A stretch of DNA of 64,000 nt from Sphingopyxis microcysteis (GTDB taxonomy: Bacteria > Pseudomonadota > Alphaproteobacteria > Sphingomonadales > Sphingomonadaceae): contig NZ_JAANYY010000003.1 in NCBI RefSeq assembly GCF_012274265.1, positions 680,975 through 744,974 of the forward strand. The letters are read 5' to 3'. A program made the translations under genes and the position numbers. Below are positions 8,878-18,414 of the stretch, piece after piece. The notes beneath the pieces are model-generated. The model was not told the DNA's origin, searched no databases, and worked only from the letters and a program-made list of their open reading frames with translations. How positions within the stretch are numbered: position 1 is the stretch's first letter; every line of letters begins with the position of its first letter.

Positions 8878-9399
8878 TCATTCGGCGGCCACCGGCGCCA
8901 TCGCACCGTCGGCGCGCTGGCGCGCCTGGCCAAGCGGCTGGAGCTCCGCGCGATGCTTCCACAGCAATTCCTTGTAACCGATCACGCGGCCATCATGCGC
9001 GGTCAGCGTCACCGGCCCGATCGGCTGTTCGTCGCGCGCGTCGACCAGCACCGGGGTCGACGGGACGCCAGCGCCCCATTTCTCGCCCCATTGGCGCAGC
9101 GCGATCATCGCCGGCAACAGCTCGATACCCTTTTGGGTCAGCTGGTAACGCACCTTGCGGCGGTCTTCGGTCATCACTTCGCGCGCCATGATGCCATGAT
9201 CGACCAGCCGCGACAGCCGGTTCGACAGGATGTTGCGCGCGATGTTCAGTTCCTGCTGAAATTCCTCGAAATGATGGACGCCGTTGAAGGCGGCGCGCAG
9301 GATCATGAACGACCAGCGTTCACCCATCGCTTCCAGCGCCAGCGGCAGGGCGCAATTGCCCCCATCCATGTCGTTCAGCAGTTCGCGTAATTTTCCCAT
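8878..9399 (-). CDS. HxlR-family winged-helix transcriptional regulator
   Basis: 173-residue MarR-like regulator. The HxlR signature is clear: CALPLALEAMGERWSFMILRAAFNGVHHFEEFQQELNIARNILSNRLSRLVDHGIM, followed by the beta-wing EDRRKVRYQLTQKGIELLPAMIALRQWGEKW. The C-terminal 60 residues extend beyond the minimal family (about 110 residues) and contain no motif I recognise. Members often respond to redox or aldehyde stress, sometimes through the conserved N-terminal Cys, which is present here (NCALP, residue about 16). It lies 65 bases upstream of the histidine kinase start and is separately read. Confidence 0.88.
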   Translation of the reverse strand: MGKLRELLNDMDGGNCALPLALEAMGERWSFMILRAAFNGVHHFEEFQQELNIARNILSNRLSRLVDHGIMAREVMTEDRRKVRYQLTQKGIELLPAMIALRQWGEKWGAGVPSTPVLVDARDEQPIGPVTLTAHDGRVIGYKELLWKHRAELQPLGQARQRADGAMAPVAAE

Positions 9400-9658
9400 G
9401 CCCTATGCCCTAACGTAAAATCGACCCCTGCGCCAAAAAAATATAGGGGCTTCGTTGCATTTCGCAACGCGATACATTCGCTCCAGCAGGCTCTGCGAAT
9501 CCGCCCGATGGCGCGCGCGACTCGCTTCGCGCGTGCGATGGTGCGCCCGCGCGCGACCGATGCTTCCAATCGCCGTTATCAAAGTTGCTAACGCACTGGC
9601 GAACGGCGCAATCAAATTTCGCATTGCAATTGCGCCGACATGAACGACATTGAACGTA
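9400..9658. other. Intergenic region between divergent HxlR and RSH genes
   Basis: 259 bases with no gene. It holds both divergent promoters. Visible structure: an inverted repeat GCGCAAT...ATTGCGC (9607-9636) just upstream of the RSH start and a small GTTGC/GCAAC hairpin near 9453. No -35/-10 pair can be assigned with confidence. Confidence 0.5.
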
Positions 9659-11752
9659 ATGCTGAGGCAGTATGAACTTGTCGAGCGCGTGCGCGCTTAT
9701 GATCCCGACGTCGATGAGGCGCTGCTCAACCGCGCCTATGTCTTCACCGTCCAGAAGCATGGCAGCCAGAAACGCGCCTCGGGCGATCCCTATTTCAGCC
9801 ATCCGGTCGAGGTGGCGGGGATTTTGACCGACCTGCACCTCGACAGCGAGACGATCGTCACCGCGCTGCTCCACGACACGCTCGAGGACACGCTGACGAC
9901 GCCCGAGGAAATCGAGCGGCTGTTCGGCGCCGATGTCGGGCGCCTGGTCGACGGGGTGACCAAGCTCAGCAAGATCGAAGCGCAGACCGAAAATGAGCGC
10001 GCGGCGGAGAATCTGCGCAAATTTCTGCTCGCGATGTCCGACGATATCCGCGTGCTGCTGGTCAAGCTGGCCGACCGGCTGCACAATATGCGGACGCTGC
10101 ATTTCATCAAAAATCCCGACAAGCGGCGGCGCATCGCCAAGGAGACGATGGACATCTATGCCCCGCTCGCCGAGCGGATCGGCATGTATGAGTATATGCG
10201 CGAAATGCAGCTGCTGGCCTTTCGCGAGCTCGAACCCGAAGCCTATGCGACGATTACCGGGCGGCTCGCCAAGCTGACCGCCGGCGGCAAGGACAAGGTT
10301 GCCGAGATCAGCCGCGAATTCAAGGAACTGCTGGCGAAAAGCGGCATCGAGGCCGAAGTATCGGGCCGCGAAAAGCACCCCTATTCGATCTGGCGCAAGA
10401 TGCAGGAACGCCACGTCAGTTTCGAACAGGTGACCGACATCATCGCGTTCCGGATCATCACCCCGACCGACGCCGATTGTTACGCCGCCTTGGGATTGCT
10501 CCACCGCAAATGGAAAATGGTCCCGGGCCGGTTCAAGGACTATATCTCGACCCCGAAACGCAACGGCTATAAATCGCTGCACACGACGATCATGCACCAG
10601 CAGAATATGCGGATCGAAATCCAGATTCGCAGCCTCGGCATGCACCAGCAATCCGAATTCGGGCTCGCCGCGCATTGGGCGTACAAGCAGGGCGGCAGCA
10701 CGCCCGACGGCCAGGCCGGGTGGATTCGCGACCTGATCGAAATCCTCGAGCAGACGCACGATCCCGAGGAGTTCCTCGAGAACACCCGCATCGCGATGTA
10801 TCAGGACCGCATCTTTGCCTTCACCCCGAAGGGCAGCCTGCACCAGCTGCCCAAAGGCGCCACGCCGGTCGATTTCGCCTACGCCGTCCACACCGGCCTT
10901 GGCGACCGCACCGTCGGCGCCAAGGTCAACGGGCGGCTGGTGCCGCTGCGCACCCAGCTCAACAACGGCGATACGGTCGAAATCCTGTCGTCGGACAAGC
11001 AGACGCCGCAACCCGCGTGGCTCGGTTTTGCGGTCACCGGCAAGGCGCGCGCCGCGATCCGCCGCCACGTGCGGTCAAAGGAAAAGGTCGAGCTCGCAGC
11101 GCTCGGCCGCAAGATGTACGACGAGATTGTCGCGCGCCTGCCCAACAAGGTCGGCGACAAGGCGCGCGCCGCGGCGCTGACCCGCTTGAAGCTCGACAAT
11201 GACAGCGCGCTTTACGTGGCGATCGCCAAGCAGCGGCTGACCGACAATATGGTGCTCGAAGCGCTGGTCCCCGGCATCACCGCCGAGATGAAAGCAAAGC
11301 CCGGCAAGCTGGCGCAGGGCGCCGCGGTGTCGATCGCGGGGCTGACCCCCGGCGTCGCCTACCAGCTCGCCGATTGCTGCCACCCGGTGCCCGGCGACCG
11401 CATCGTCGGGCTGGCGCGCCCCGACGAGGGGATCGAGGTGCACGTCATCGACTGCCCCAGCCTGGCGGACGGGGTCGACGCCGACTGGATTGACCTGCGC
11501 TGGCAGGAAGACAGCGAAGGCGGCAATGCGCGGCTGTGCATCGTCATCCTCAACGAACCCGGGACGCTCGCCGAAATGTCAGGCATCCTCGCCGCCAATT
11601 CGGCGAACATCACAAATTTGCGGCTGTCGAACCGCGAGGGCGGTTTCCACACCTATGACGTTGTCGTCGAGGTACGCGACGTGCAGCATGTGATGCGGAT
11701 CCTGTCGGCGCTGCGCGCGTCGGACACGGTGGTGCAGGCGGAGCGGCTTTAG
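9659..11752 (+). CDS. rsh: Bifunctional (p)ppGpp synthetase/hydrolase (RSH, RelA/SpoT family)
   Basis: Single long RSH enzyme that makes and degrades the stringent-response alarmone; alphaproteobacteria usually have only this one long form. From the ATG at 9659 it has 697 residues. The hydrolase HD domain is intact (SHPVEVAGILTDL with His48, LLHDTLEDT with His72-Asp73), so degradation should be active. The synthetase domain (about 240-350) has GRFKDYISTPKRNGYKSLHTT. TGS domain near 385-445 (DRIFAFTPKGSLHQLPKGATPVDFAYAVHT), zinc-finger-like CCHPVPGDRIVG and a C-terminal ACT domain (NEPGTLAEMSGILAANSANI) follow. A TTG three codons upstream (9650) is an alternative start. Confidence 0.96.
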   Translation: MLRQYELVERVRAYDPDVDEALLNRAYVFTVQKHGSQKRASGDPYFSHPVEVAGILTDLHLDSETIVTALLHDTLEDTLTTPEEIERLFGADVGRLVDGVTKLSKIEAQTENERAAENLRKFLLAMSDDIRVLLVKLADRLHNMRTLHFIKNPDKRRRIAKETMDIYAPLAERIGMYEYMREMQLLAFRELEPEAYATITGRLAKLTAGGKDKVAEISREFKELLAKSGIEAEVSGREKHPYSIWRKMQERHVSFEQVTDIIAFRIITPTDADCYAALGLLHRKWKMVPGRFKDYISTPKRNGYKSLHTTIMHQQNMRIEIQIRSLGMHQQSEFGLAAHWAYKQGGSTPDGQAGWIRDLIEILEQTHDPEEFLENTRIAMYQDRIFAFTPKGSLHQLPKGATPVDFAYAVHTGLGDRTVGAKVNGRLVPLRTQLNNGDTVEILSSDKQTPQPAWLGFAVTGKARAAIRRHVRSKEKVELAALGRKMYDEIVARLPNKVGDKARAAALTRLKLDNDSALYVAIAKQRLTDNMVLEALVPGITAEMKAKPGKLAQGAAVSIAGLTPGVAYQLADCCHPVPGDRIVGLARPDEGIEVHVIDCPSLADGVDADWIDLRWQEDSEGGNARLCIVILNEPGTLAEMSGILAANSANITNLRLSNREGGFHTYDVVVEVRDVQHVMRILSALRASDTVVQAERL

Positions 11753-12149
11753 GTCCGCGACGGCAACTCTGCGGCGGAGCGCAGGTCGCCGCGCCCAACG
11801 CCGTTCCAAAGTTCAGGAAAGTTCAGCCCTGTGCGTTCCCGTTCGGACCTCACAGCGTGCTGGACCCGCCCTGTCACCCGGCTGACGCGGCGCCCGCAAG
11901 CCGCACATTGACCGCCCGTGCCCGCCGAATGAATGAGCAGGGACGCAGGCTGGCACAGCTGAAAATTGTAGGAAAGACTTTTGTGCGGCGACGTCTGCTT
12001 TGGGGTGGGGAGCGGACGTTCCGACTGACCGTCGCCCCCGCGCAGGCGGGGGCCGCTAGCTGCCTATCGCTGCGTCGCTGCGTAAACCGACAGCGGCCCC
12101 CGCCTGCGCGGGGGCGACGGCCAGTTCCGGTCGTAATCTGTCGCGATCC
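11753..12149. other. Intergenic region, no gene, carries one inverted repeat
   Basis: 397 bases between the convergent RSH gene and the large cytochrome gene. An open frame from 11857 crosses the repeat and has no coding character. Apart from the inverted repeat at 12031-12118, which may terminate transcription in both directions, I see nothing here. Confidence 0.55.
12031..12118. repeat. Perfect 27-bp inverted repeat, family GTCGCCCCCGCGCAGGCGGG
   Basis: The arms 12031-12057 and 12092-12118 are perfect reverse complements of 27 bases with a 34-base loop. This is the second member of the family seen at 6791-6866, again between two convergent genes. Confidence 0.88.
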
Positions 12150-15100
12150 TCAGTTCGCGTACAACAACGGCGGTCGCCACGCGCCCTGATCGACCTCGTC
12201 GCGGACCTTGTAAACCAGCCCCTTGCTGTTCAGGAACAGCTTCTCCATTTCGGGCCGGGTGAAGGGCCGCGAGCCGAGGCGGCCGAACACCGCCATCTGG
12301 CCGCCGGTCTCGTCGACCCCGCGATCGCGGTCGAGCCCTTTCGACAGCGCGAGCGCCGGTGACGGCGTCTTGGCCCAGGCGATGAGTTCGGGGGTCGGCT
12401 TGGGCGAGAAGCCATAGAGCCCGGGATTGTCGGGGCTGGTCAGCTGGATCACCTTGATGCCGCCGCGCCCGTCGGCGACATAGCCGAACAGCGAGGCGTT
12501 GGTCGATGCGACGATGACGTCCTCGGCGTCGGTCATGCTGCCGCCAAAGGTCAGCCCCGGCCAGACGATCGGCGCCTTGGGGCGCGTGACATCGACGATC
12601 ACGAGACCGTCCGCCTTGGCCGCGACATACATATAGGTGCGCGCGAGGTAGATTTTGCGGGCATTGGCGAGGCGCACCGTCCCTTCGGGCACCGCGACCG
12701 GCAGCGCCAGATTGGTGACGTCGAACAGCTTTACCCCTTCGGCATCGGTGACCCAGAGGTAACGGAACTGCACCGCGCTCGCGCGCGCATCGGTGAGCGG
12801 CAGCTGCGCGGTGACCTTGGGTGCGAGCGGCACCGTCAGGTCGAGCACGACCAGCCCCGCGTCGGTGGTGATATAGGCGATGCTGCCCGCCAGCGTGACG
12901 TGTCGCGCCCCCGCCAGCACATTGCCCTCGTTCCAGGTCAGCGCGCGTTTCAGTTTGTTGTTGCGGAACTCTGCGTCGGCGAGCGTGTCGACGTCGACCA
13001 GCACCAGCCCCTCGACGCTGTCGGTGATGACGGCGTAGCGGTAGATGTCGTGCATCACCTGTTCGTGATTTTCGGGGAAATTCTTCACGATCGCTTCGTT
13101 GCGCGACACGCTGATCGGCTGCGTGGTCGCCAGCGCCATGCAGGTCGCGTTTTTGACCTTCACATGCGTGTCGTGGCCGAGCGCCGAGAAGGGGGCGCGG
13201 ACGATGCGTTCGGAGAAGCCCTTGTTGCCGATCGAGGCGACGTCATAGACGCGGAAGCCGCCCTTGCCCTCCGCCACGAACATATATTCGCCGCGCTGTT
13301 GCAGGCAGTTCACGCGCCCGCTGGTCCCCTGGACGATATTGGCGAATTCCTCGAGCGCCTGCGTCTCGCCCGACCCCTTTTTGTCGAAAATCTTGCCGCG
13401 CACCCAATTCTTGAGCTCGCGGCCGTTCTGGTCGACGTGGAGGCGCCAGTAATCGGGGTAGCTGTATTTGTGCAGATAGCTGCCGATGACCGCCTGCGGC
13501 TCGTCCCATTCGGTGACGCGGGTCGCCTGGAAGCCATCCTCCATCCCCGACCAGACGTTGAGCCCGACGAAGTTCACGAAGTTGGTACCAAGCAGCATCA
13601 GCTGCGACATGATCGCATTATTGTCGTCATTCGCCGAGACATGGCAGTCGCTGCACTGCTTGGTTTCCTGGCGGCGCACCGTGTGCGGGAAATGCGGCGC
13701 AAAGGCCTGGCTCGAATAGCCCGCCGACGAGATCGGCGGCTGCTGCACATAGATGCGCTCGCGATTGATGTTCGTCGACGACAGGATCAGCGCCGAGGTC
13801 GAACGCACCGGGGTGATGATGCCGCGCACCTCGCCGTTCGGGCCGGGTTCGCCGGGCTTGGTCAGCTGGTGACGGCCAAGCTGGAACATTTCGTCACGCG
13901 CCACCTGCGGGTTGTAGGTGGCGAAGTTGCGCGTCTCCTCCCCCTCGAAATGGTGCATCTTGGTCTTCCAGTTCGCCTCGATCGGCAAATGGCACCCGCC
14001 GCAGCTGGTCGTCCACGACAGGTGGCAGGTGAAACAGGTCAGCTTGTCGTCGCCATGCGCGCGATCTTCCTTGGCGACGCCCGGGCCCCATTCGAACTTG
14101 CCGTCGTCCGATCCGCTGCGCGCCATCAGCTTGGCGCGCGCCGCCTTGGCGTTGAAATGCGGCCCGGGGGTCACCGCCTGCTTGACCAGGCTGACCTGCC
14201 ATTCGAGCTTGGGATCGACGATCGACCGCTGGATCAGGCCGATGACCTCGGCATCGTCATTATACTGGAATTCGAAGCGCCGCCGCCCGTCGGGATTGCG
14301 GAGCAGCGCGAGATTATTGCCCTGCGGCCGTGCCGCGACGTTCGAGGTCAAGAGGTTGGGGAAGGCGTCGGCGGTGCCGTGGCAATCCTTGCAACTGATC
14401 TCGACCGCGTTCGCAACCTCGCCCTGGATATAGCCATTGCCGTGGCTGTCCTGCGCGAAGTGGCAGTCGGCGCATTGCATGCCCTTTTCGGCATGGATGT
14501 CCATCATATGGACCGCCTTGCCGGGGTTGATGCCGGGCGCGACAAACTTGCCCTCGACCCCGGGCCGCTCCGGATCGGCGCTCGCCAGGCAGAGGTCGCG
14601 CTCCTTGGAATCGGTGTAATGGCTACAGCTTTTGCGCCATTTTTCGGGATCCTTGGGGTCGATGATGTTCGCGGTATCGGTGCCATAGGTCGACATATTG
14701 CCGTCGGCGTTGAGCAGATTGCCGTTTCGGTCGCGTTTGAAGATGCCGCGGAAATTCCAGCCATGGCCATGATAATCGGCGAACTGCGTGTCCTTGTTGG
14801 TGTCGTTGACGTCATAGACGTCGCGCAGGAATTCGACATCGGCCCACAGCCCGCGCGTCGCCGCGCCCTCGGGGTTGCGTTCGAGCACGGCATGCGCCTC
14901 GGCGGCGGTCGGGTAGCGCTGTTGCTTGTATTTTTTCTGATAGTCTTCGTCGCTCATCCCCGGCGGGCGCGGCGCGGTGTTGTCCGGCCCCGGCCACAGC
15001 TGCGGCGCGTCCGATTCATAATCCCACATCGTGTAGCCGAGGTACGAGTTCAGGAAGATATTCGGCTGGTGCATGTGGCACGTCATGCACTGAGAGGTCG

Positions 15101-16478
15101 GGATCGCGCGGGTGAAGGCGTGGCTGATCGGATGCCCCGATTCGCGGCGCGGGCGCGGTTCGCGTTGCGGAGCGCCGGGCGCCGCGGCGGCGGGGTCGAT
15201 CAAGCCGCCATGGCCGGTGCCGCCGACAAAGCCATCATCGGGCGCCATATGCGATGCGTCCGAATGACCGCCGCCCGCGGGCTTCTTGCCGCCGTCGTAA
15301 CCGCCGCCGGTCCATCGTTTCTCGCGGATCGTCGGGTCGACGGTGTCGGTTTCGCCGTCGCGGCCGAACTTCGCATAGGTCAGGCTGTGGCGCGGTTCGC
15401 GGTCGTTGGCATAGACGACATGGCAGCCCGAACAGCCCGAATGGCGATAGTCGCCCGGCTGGTCGTTGGTGCCCATGAACCACATCAGCGGATCGTTGAG
15501 GCGCGTCTTGTGGATGTTGAGCACGGGGATCGCGACGCGCAGCCCGGTGCCGGGGCCGCGGTTCGATTGCTTGAGGTCGGGGCGGCCGGGCTCCTCGAGC
15601 CGCTGGATACTGCCGGTCGGATTGGGCAGGCCGATTTCGGGGAATTGCGTGTTGATGTTGCGCCCGCCGCGTTCGAAGACGCGGAACACGTCGCCCGGCG
15701 GGATGACGCTCCAGCGCGGCAGCGGGTACATTTTCGCGAGCGCGCCGCGCTTTTTCTCTTCGTCGGTCAATATCTTGTCGAAGCCAAAGCTCGGCTTGCA
15801 CGCCTCGGCATATTCCTCTTTCGTCAGCCGCGACGAGGGCGAGAGGATGCACGCGGGCTTGCCGTCGCGCGTATATGCCTCGCCAAACACGTAATTCTTA
15901 TAGGGCACGATGCCGTTATTGTACGCCGCGCCGCCCCACAGCATCGCCGAGGTCGACATCAGCGAGCGTTCGGTCGCCTCGATCACCTCGAGGTGGCAGG
16001 CGCCGCACGCCTCGCGCGCGACGCGGTAATCGCTGGGGTTCACGAAGCGGATGAATTCGGGCGATTCCTTGTTGAGCAAGGTGTAGCTGCGCACGGGGTT
16101 GGCCGAACTGTCGTGCCAGGCGCCGGGCAGCGTCGGCTGCGGATGCGCGAGCGCCATCACCGCCTTGTTCGTCGGATGTTTATAGCCCAGCGAAGGCGTG
16201 CCGACCTGGCTCGCGTCGCCGCCGTGGCAATCGGTGCAGCCGAGCCGAACCGCGGGGGTCGCGTGCATCGACGGCTGGTCGGTGCGCGTGTGACAGCTGT
16301 AGCAACCCTCCGACTTGGCGGCGACATCGGCCTCGCTCTGCTCGCGCGGCGCGGGCGGGGTGAAGCGATAGGTGATCTTGAGCGGTTTCTCTTCCTCGGC
16401 GGCGCGCGTAACGCTGGCGCCGAAGGCGGCGCCCATCGCGATGAAGGCCAACAGGGCAAAGAGTTTGCGCATCAGCAT
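12150..16478 (-). CDS. Decahaem c-type cytochrome fused to LVIVD-repeat region
   Basis: 1442-residue exported protein, last gene of the operon. A signal peptide (MLMRKLFALLAFIAMGAAFGASVTRA) is followed by ten CxxCH haem sites near residues 59, 81, 157, 346, 461, 667, 694, 814, 825 and 939: CYSCH, CTDCH, CGACH, CSGCH, CMTCH, CADCH, CKDCH, CFTCH, CGGCH, CSDCH. Many extra His residues could be distal ligands. From about 1000 to 1400 repeats such as GLVLVDVDTLADAEF, GLVVLDLTVPLAPKV and GLVIVDVTRPKAPIV match the LVIVD repeat of predicted surface beta-propellers. It starts one base past the stop of the beta-barrel gene. I infer that it is the outer-surface or periplasmic electron carrier of a conduit. 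I do not recognise a named homologue. An internal ATG at 16472 is an alternative start. Confidence 0.85.
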   Translation of the reverse strand: MLMRKLFALLAFIAMGAAFGASVTRAAEEEKPLKITYRFTPPAPREQSEADVAAKSEGCYSCHTRTDQPSMHATPAVRLGCTDCHGGDASQVGTPSLGYKHPTNKAVMALAHPQPTLPGAWHDSSANPVRSYTLLNKESPEFIRFVNPSDYRVAREACGACHLEVIEATERSLMSTSAMLWGGAAYNNGIVPYKNYVFGEAYTRDGKPACILSPSSRLTKEEYAEACKPSFGFDKILTDEEKKRGALAKMYPLPRWSVIPPGDVFRVFERGGRNINTQFPEIGLPNPTGSIQRLEEPGRPDLKQSNRGPGTGLRVAIPVLNIHKTRLNDPLMWFMGTNDQPGDYRHSGCSGCHVVYANDREPRHSLTYAKFGRDGETDTVDPTIREKRWTGGGYDGGKKPAGGGHSDASHMAPDDGFVGGTGHGGLIDPAAAAPGAPQREPRPRRESGHPISHAFTRAIPTSQCMTCHMHQPNIFLNSYLGYTMWDYESDAPQLWPGPDNTAPRPPGMSDEDYQKKYKQQRYPTAAEAHAVLERNPEGAATRGLWADVEFLRDVYDVNDTNKDTQFADYHGHGWNFRGIFKRDRNGNLLNADGNMSTYGTDTANIIDPKDPEKWRKSCSHYTDSKERDLCLASADPERPGVEGKFVAPGINPGKAVHMMDIHAEKGMQCADCHFAQDSHGNGYIQGEVANAVEISCKDCHGTADAFPNLLTSNVAARPQGNNLALLRNPDGRRRFEFQYNDDAEVIGLIQRSIVDPKLEWQVSLVKQAVTPGPHFNAKAARAKLMARSGSDDGKFEWGPGVAKEDRAHGDDKLTCFTCHLSWTTSCGGCHLPIEANWKTKMHHFEGEETRNFATYNPQVARDEMFQLGRHQLTKPGEPGPNGEVRGIITPVRSTSALILSSTNINRERIYVQQPPISSAGYSSQAFAPHFPHTVRRQETKQCSDCHVSANDDNNAIMSQLMLLGTNFVNFVGLNVWSGMEDGFQATRVTEWDEPQAVIGSYLHKYSYPDYWRLHVDQNGRELKNWVRGKIFDKKGSGETQALEEFANIVQGTSGRVNCLQQRGEYMFVAEGKGGFRVYDVASIGNKGFSERIVRAPFSALGHDTHVKVKNATCMALATTQPISVSRNEAIVKNFPENHEQVMHDIYRYAVITDSVEGLVLVDVDTLADAEFRNNKLKRALTWNEGNVLAGARHVTLAGSIAYITTDAGLVVLDLTVPLAPKVTAQLPLTDARASAVQFRYLWVTDAEGVKLFDVTNLALPVAVPEGTVRLANARKIYLARTYMYVAAKADGLVIVDVTRPKAPIVWPGLTFGGSMTDAEDVIVASTNASLFGYVADGRGGIKVIQLTSPDNPGLYGFSPKPTPELIAWAKTPSPALALSKGLDRDRGVDETGGQMAVFGRLGSRPFTRPEMEKLFLNSKGLVYKVRDEVDQGAWRPPLLYAN

Positions 16479-16479
16479 C

Positions 16480-18411
16480 TCAGAAACTCAAGATCACATT
16501 GGCGAGGATCGACACATAGGCGTCGTTCTTCTGCTTGTTGTCGAACAGGTCCTTGAACCCCTTGCCCGGCAGCAGCACCGCGCCGCTGAGGCGCCCGACG
16601 ATGTTCTGCGTCGCTTTCGGGCGCCAGATCGTCGCCACTGACAGGTCGAAACCGATGTCCTTGGGGATCGAGCCTTCCATGCGCAGCGCCTGCAGGCTCG
16701 ACGTGTCGGCGAACCACAGATGATTGGCGTTGGCGCTGATGCGAAATTCGGGGGTCAGGTCGAAATCGGCGCCCGCACCGATAAAAACGGTGCCGGGGTT
16801 GTTGAAATTTGACTGCCCTTCCTCTTTCGACGAGCGCAGCGAGTTCAAAATGCCGTTGCGGCCGTTGACCGAAATGACGCGCCCGCCGCCGGCAAAGGGA
16901 ATCGTCTGGCGGATCCAGTAGCTGGTGTCGGCGCCGCCGAAGATCGGATTCTCGAAAATCGCGTCGAAGCCGCCCTCGGTGTTGTTATAGGGGTCGCCGT
17001 CGCCGGTGGCGTAAAGGCCAGAGAGGCGAAAGCGCAGCCAGTCGACATCATAGCTGAGTTCGACCGCGCCGAACCCGGCACGGATCTGCGCCGGTTTGCT
17101 GGTGAAGAAACTGTTCCGGTCTTCGCCCAGCGCGGCATAGAAGCTGGCGGTCAGGTTGATCCGCCCGATCCGCCCGTCGGCGCTATAGCCCAGATAGACG
17201 ACATCATATTCGCGCCCGCGCAGGTCGCCAAGCAGCGCCGGACGCACCGGAAAGCCGTTATGGTCGATCTGAACGTCGTTTTTTTCGCGGTTCATGTTGT
17301 ACGTCACGCTGACCTGGCTGGTCAGCCCGACGACCGGGAAATCCTGGCGATAAAGATTGGCGGTCAGGACGAAATCGTCGCGCGGGGTCTGGGTGATGTC
17401 GTTGAGCCCCGAATTGGTATCCTTTTCGAGCCGCCAGAAGGCGGCGAAATTATACTGGAAGCGGTTGTTGTCGCGATTGCCGAAGAAACGCAGCCCGAGC
17501 TGGCTGTCGTTGAACAGGAAGCCGCGAAAGTCGCTCTGGAACGGCTGGATGCCGAGCCGCACCGAGTAAAAATCATAACGGTCTGACGTGTTGCCGAGAT
17601 GTTTGTCGACGAACAATTCCTGCACCCCCAGGAACGCGTCGTAGCGATGGCTCGCCTTCGACGGGCGCACGTCGAGCACGCGGCGTTCGGGGACGTCGAC
17701 ATAATTGGCCTGGTACGCCAGCGTGACGCGATATTCGATGTCGGGCGGCTTGAACGCGGTCGAGCCCTTGATCAGCGCCGCGCCGACGATGAAGGTTTGC
17801 GCAAAGACAAAGCTGCGGTCCTTGCCGAACACGTCGAGGCTGCCCGGCCGTTCGGTGGTCTGGACCCCGACGGGGATCGGGAAGGTGCGCGGTTCGAACA
17901 CCGTGTCGGACACCGCATTGGCGACGATGAACCAGTCGTCGCCCTTGATCGGCAGCCATGGCACCTTCGCCGGATCGATCGCGCGGTCACCCTTGTAGGT
18001 GTTCTGGTGATAAGGATCGAACCAGCGTTCCTTGACTACCCCCAGGCTTTCGATGAGGCGCCAGCGGTCGGGGACCGGCAGCTGGTCCTCCATCCCCGGA
18101 AACGCCTGCGGCGGCGGCGGGCGCAGCGCACCGACATTGTCCTGCGTCAACGCATCAGGCAGGTCGGGGCGATAGCCGGGGCGGCGGCGGCCCTCGATGA
18201 TCTGGGTGACGAGATCGTCCTTGATCATCTCTTGCCAGTCGACCGGCGGTGGCGGCGGCGTCAGTTCGTCGACAGGCTGCTCGGCGGTCGCGGTGTCCTT
18301 TGCGACTGCGGGATCGGCAGGCGTGGGCGGCGGCGTCGCGACCTCGCCCCCCGGCGCGCCCTGCGCCGCGAGCGTTGCGATGATCGGCCACAGGCTGCCC
18401 CCCGTCATCAT
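16480..18411 (-). CDS. Putative outer-membrane beta-barrel protein of the cytochrome operon
   Basis: 643 residues, no family name recognised. The N-terminus (MMTGGSLWPIIATLAAQGAPGG) is a short, weak signal-like segment, followed by a Pro-rich stretch. From about 150 the sequence is a run of alternating, Tyr/Phe/Asn-rich strands and Asp/Asn-rich turns (YRVTLAYQANYVDVPERRV, LRFFGNRDNNRFQYNFAAFWRL, YDVVYLGYSADGRIGRINLTASFYAAL) and ends VSILANVILSF, with the terminal Phe typical of BAM substrates. It is sandwiched between the HbpS-like lipoprotein gene (stop 4 bases upstream of its start) and the decahaem gene (1 base). I infer that it is the barrel that would house or anchor a cytochrome, as MtrB/PioB do, but overall similarity to those is not evident by eye. 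Confidence 0.72.
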   Translation of the reverse strand: MMTGGSLWPIIATLAAQGAPGGEVATPPPTPADPAVAKDTATAEQPVDELTPPPPPVDWQEMIKDDLVTQIIEGRRRPGYRPDLPDALTQDNVGALRPPPPQAFPGMEDQLPVPDRWRLIESLGVVKERWFDPYHQNTYKGDRAIDPAKVPWLPIKGDDWFIVANAVSDTVFEPRTFPIPVGVQTTERPGSLDVFGKDRSFVFAQTFIVGAALIKGSTAFKPPDIEYRVTLAYQANYVDVPERRVLDVRPSKASHRYDAFLGVQELFVDKHLGNTSDRYDFYSVRLGIQPFQSDFRGFLFNDSQLGLRFFGNRDNNRFQYNFAAFWRLEKDTNSGLNDITQTPRDDFVLTANLYRQDFPVVGLTSQVSVTYNMNREKNDVQIDHNGFPVRPALLGDLRGREYDVVYLGYSADGRIGRINLTASFYAALGEDRNSFFTSKPAQIRAGFGAVELSYDVDWLRFRLSGLYATGDGDPYNNTEGGFDAIFENPIFGGADTSYWIRQTIPFAGGGRVISVNGRNGILNSLRSSKEEGQSNFNNPGTVFIGAGADFDLTPEFRISANANHLWFADTSSLQALRMEGSIPKDIGFDLSVATIWRPKATQNIVGRLSGAVLLPGKGFKDLFDNKQKNDAYVSILANVILSF

Positions 18412-18414
18412 CGC

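Noticed and set aside
11857..12189. 110-residue open frame after RSH
   Set aside because: It reads through an inverted repeat and into the end of the cytochrome gene on the other strand; no coding character.
12900..16556. 1218-residue plus-strand open frame opposite the decahaem cytochrome
   Set aside because: It is exactly antisense to a gene with ten haem motifs. Its composition is the His/Arg/Asp-rich pattern expected from the reverse complement of a GC-rich gene, and it has no family motif.
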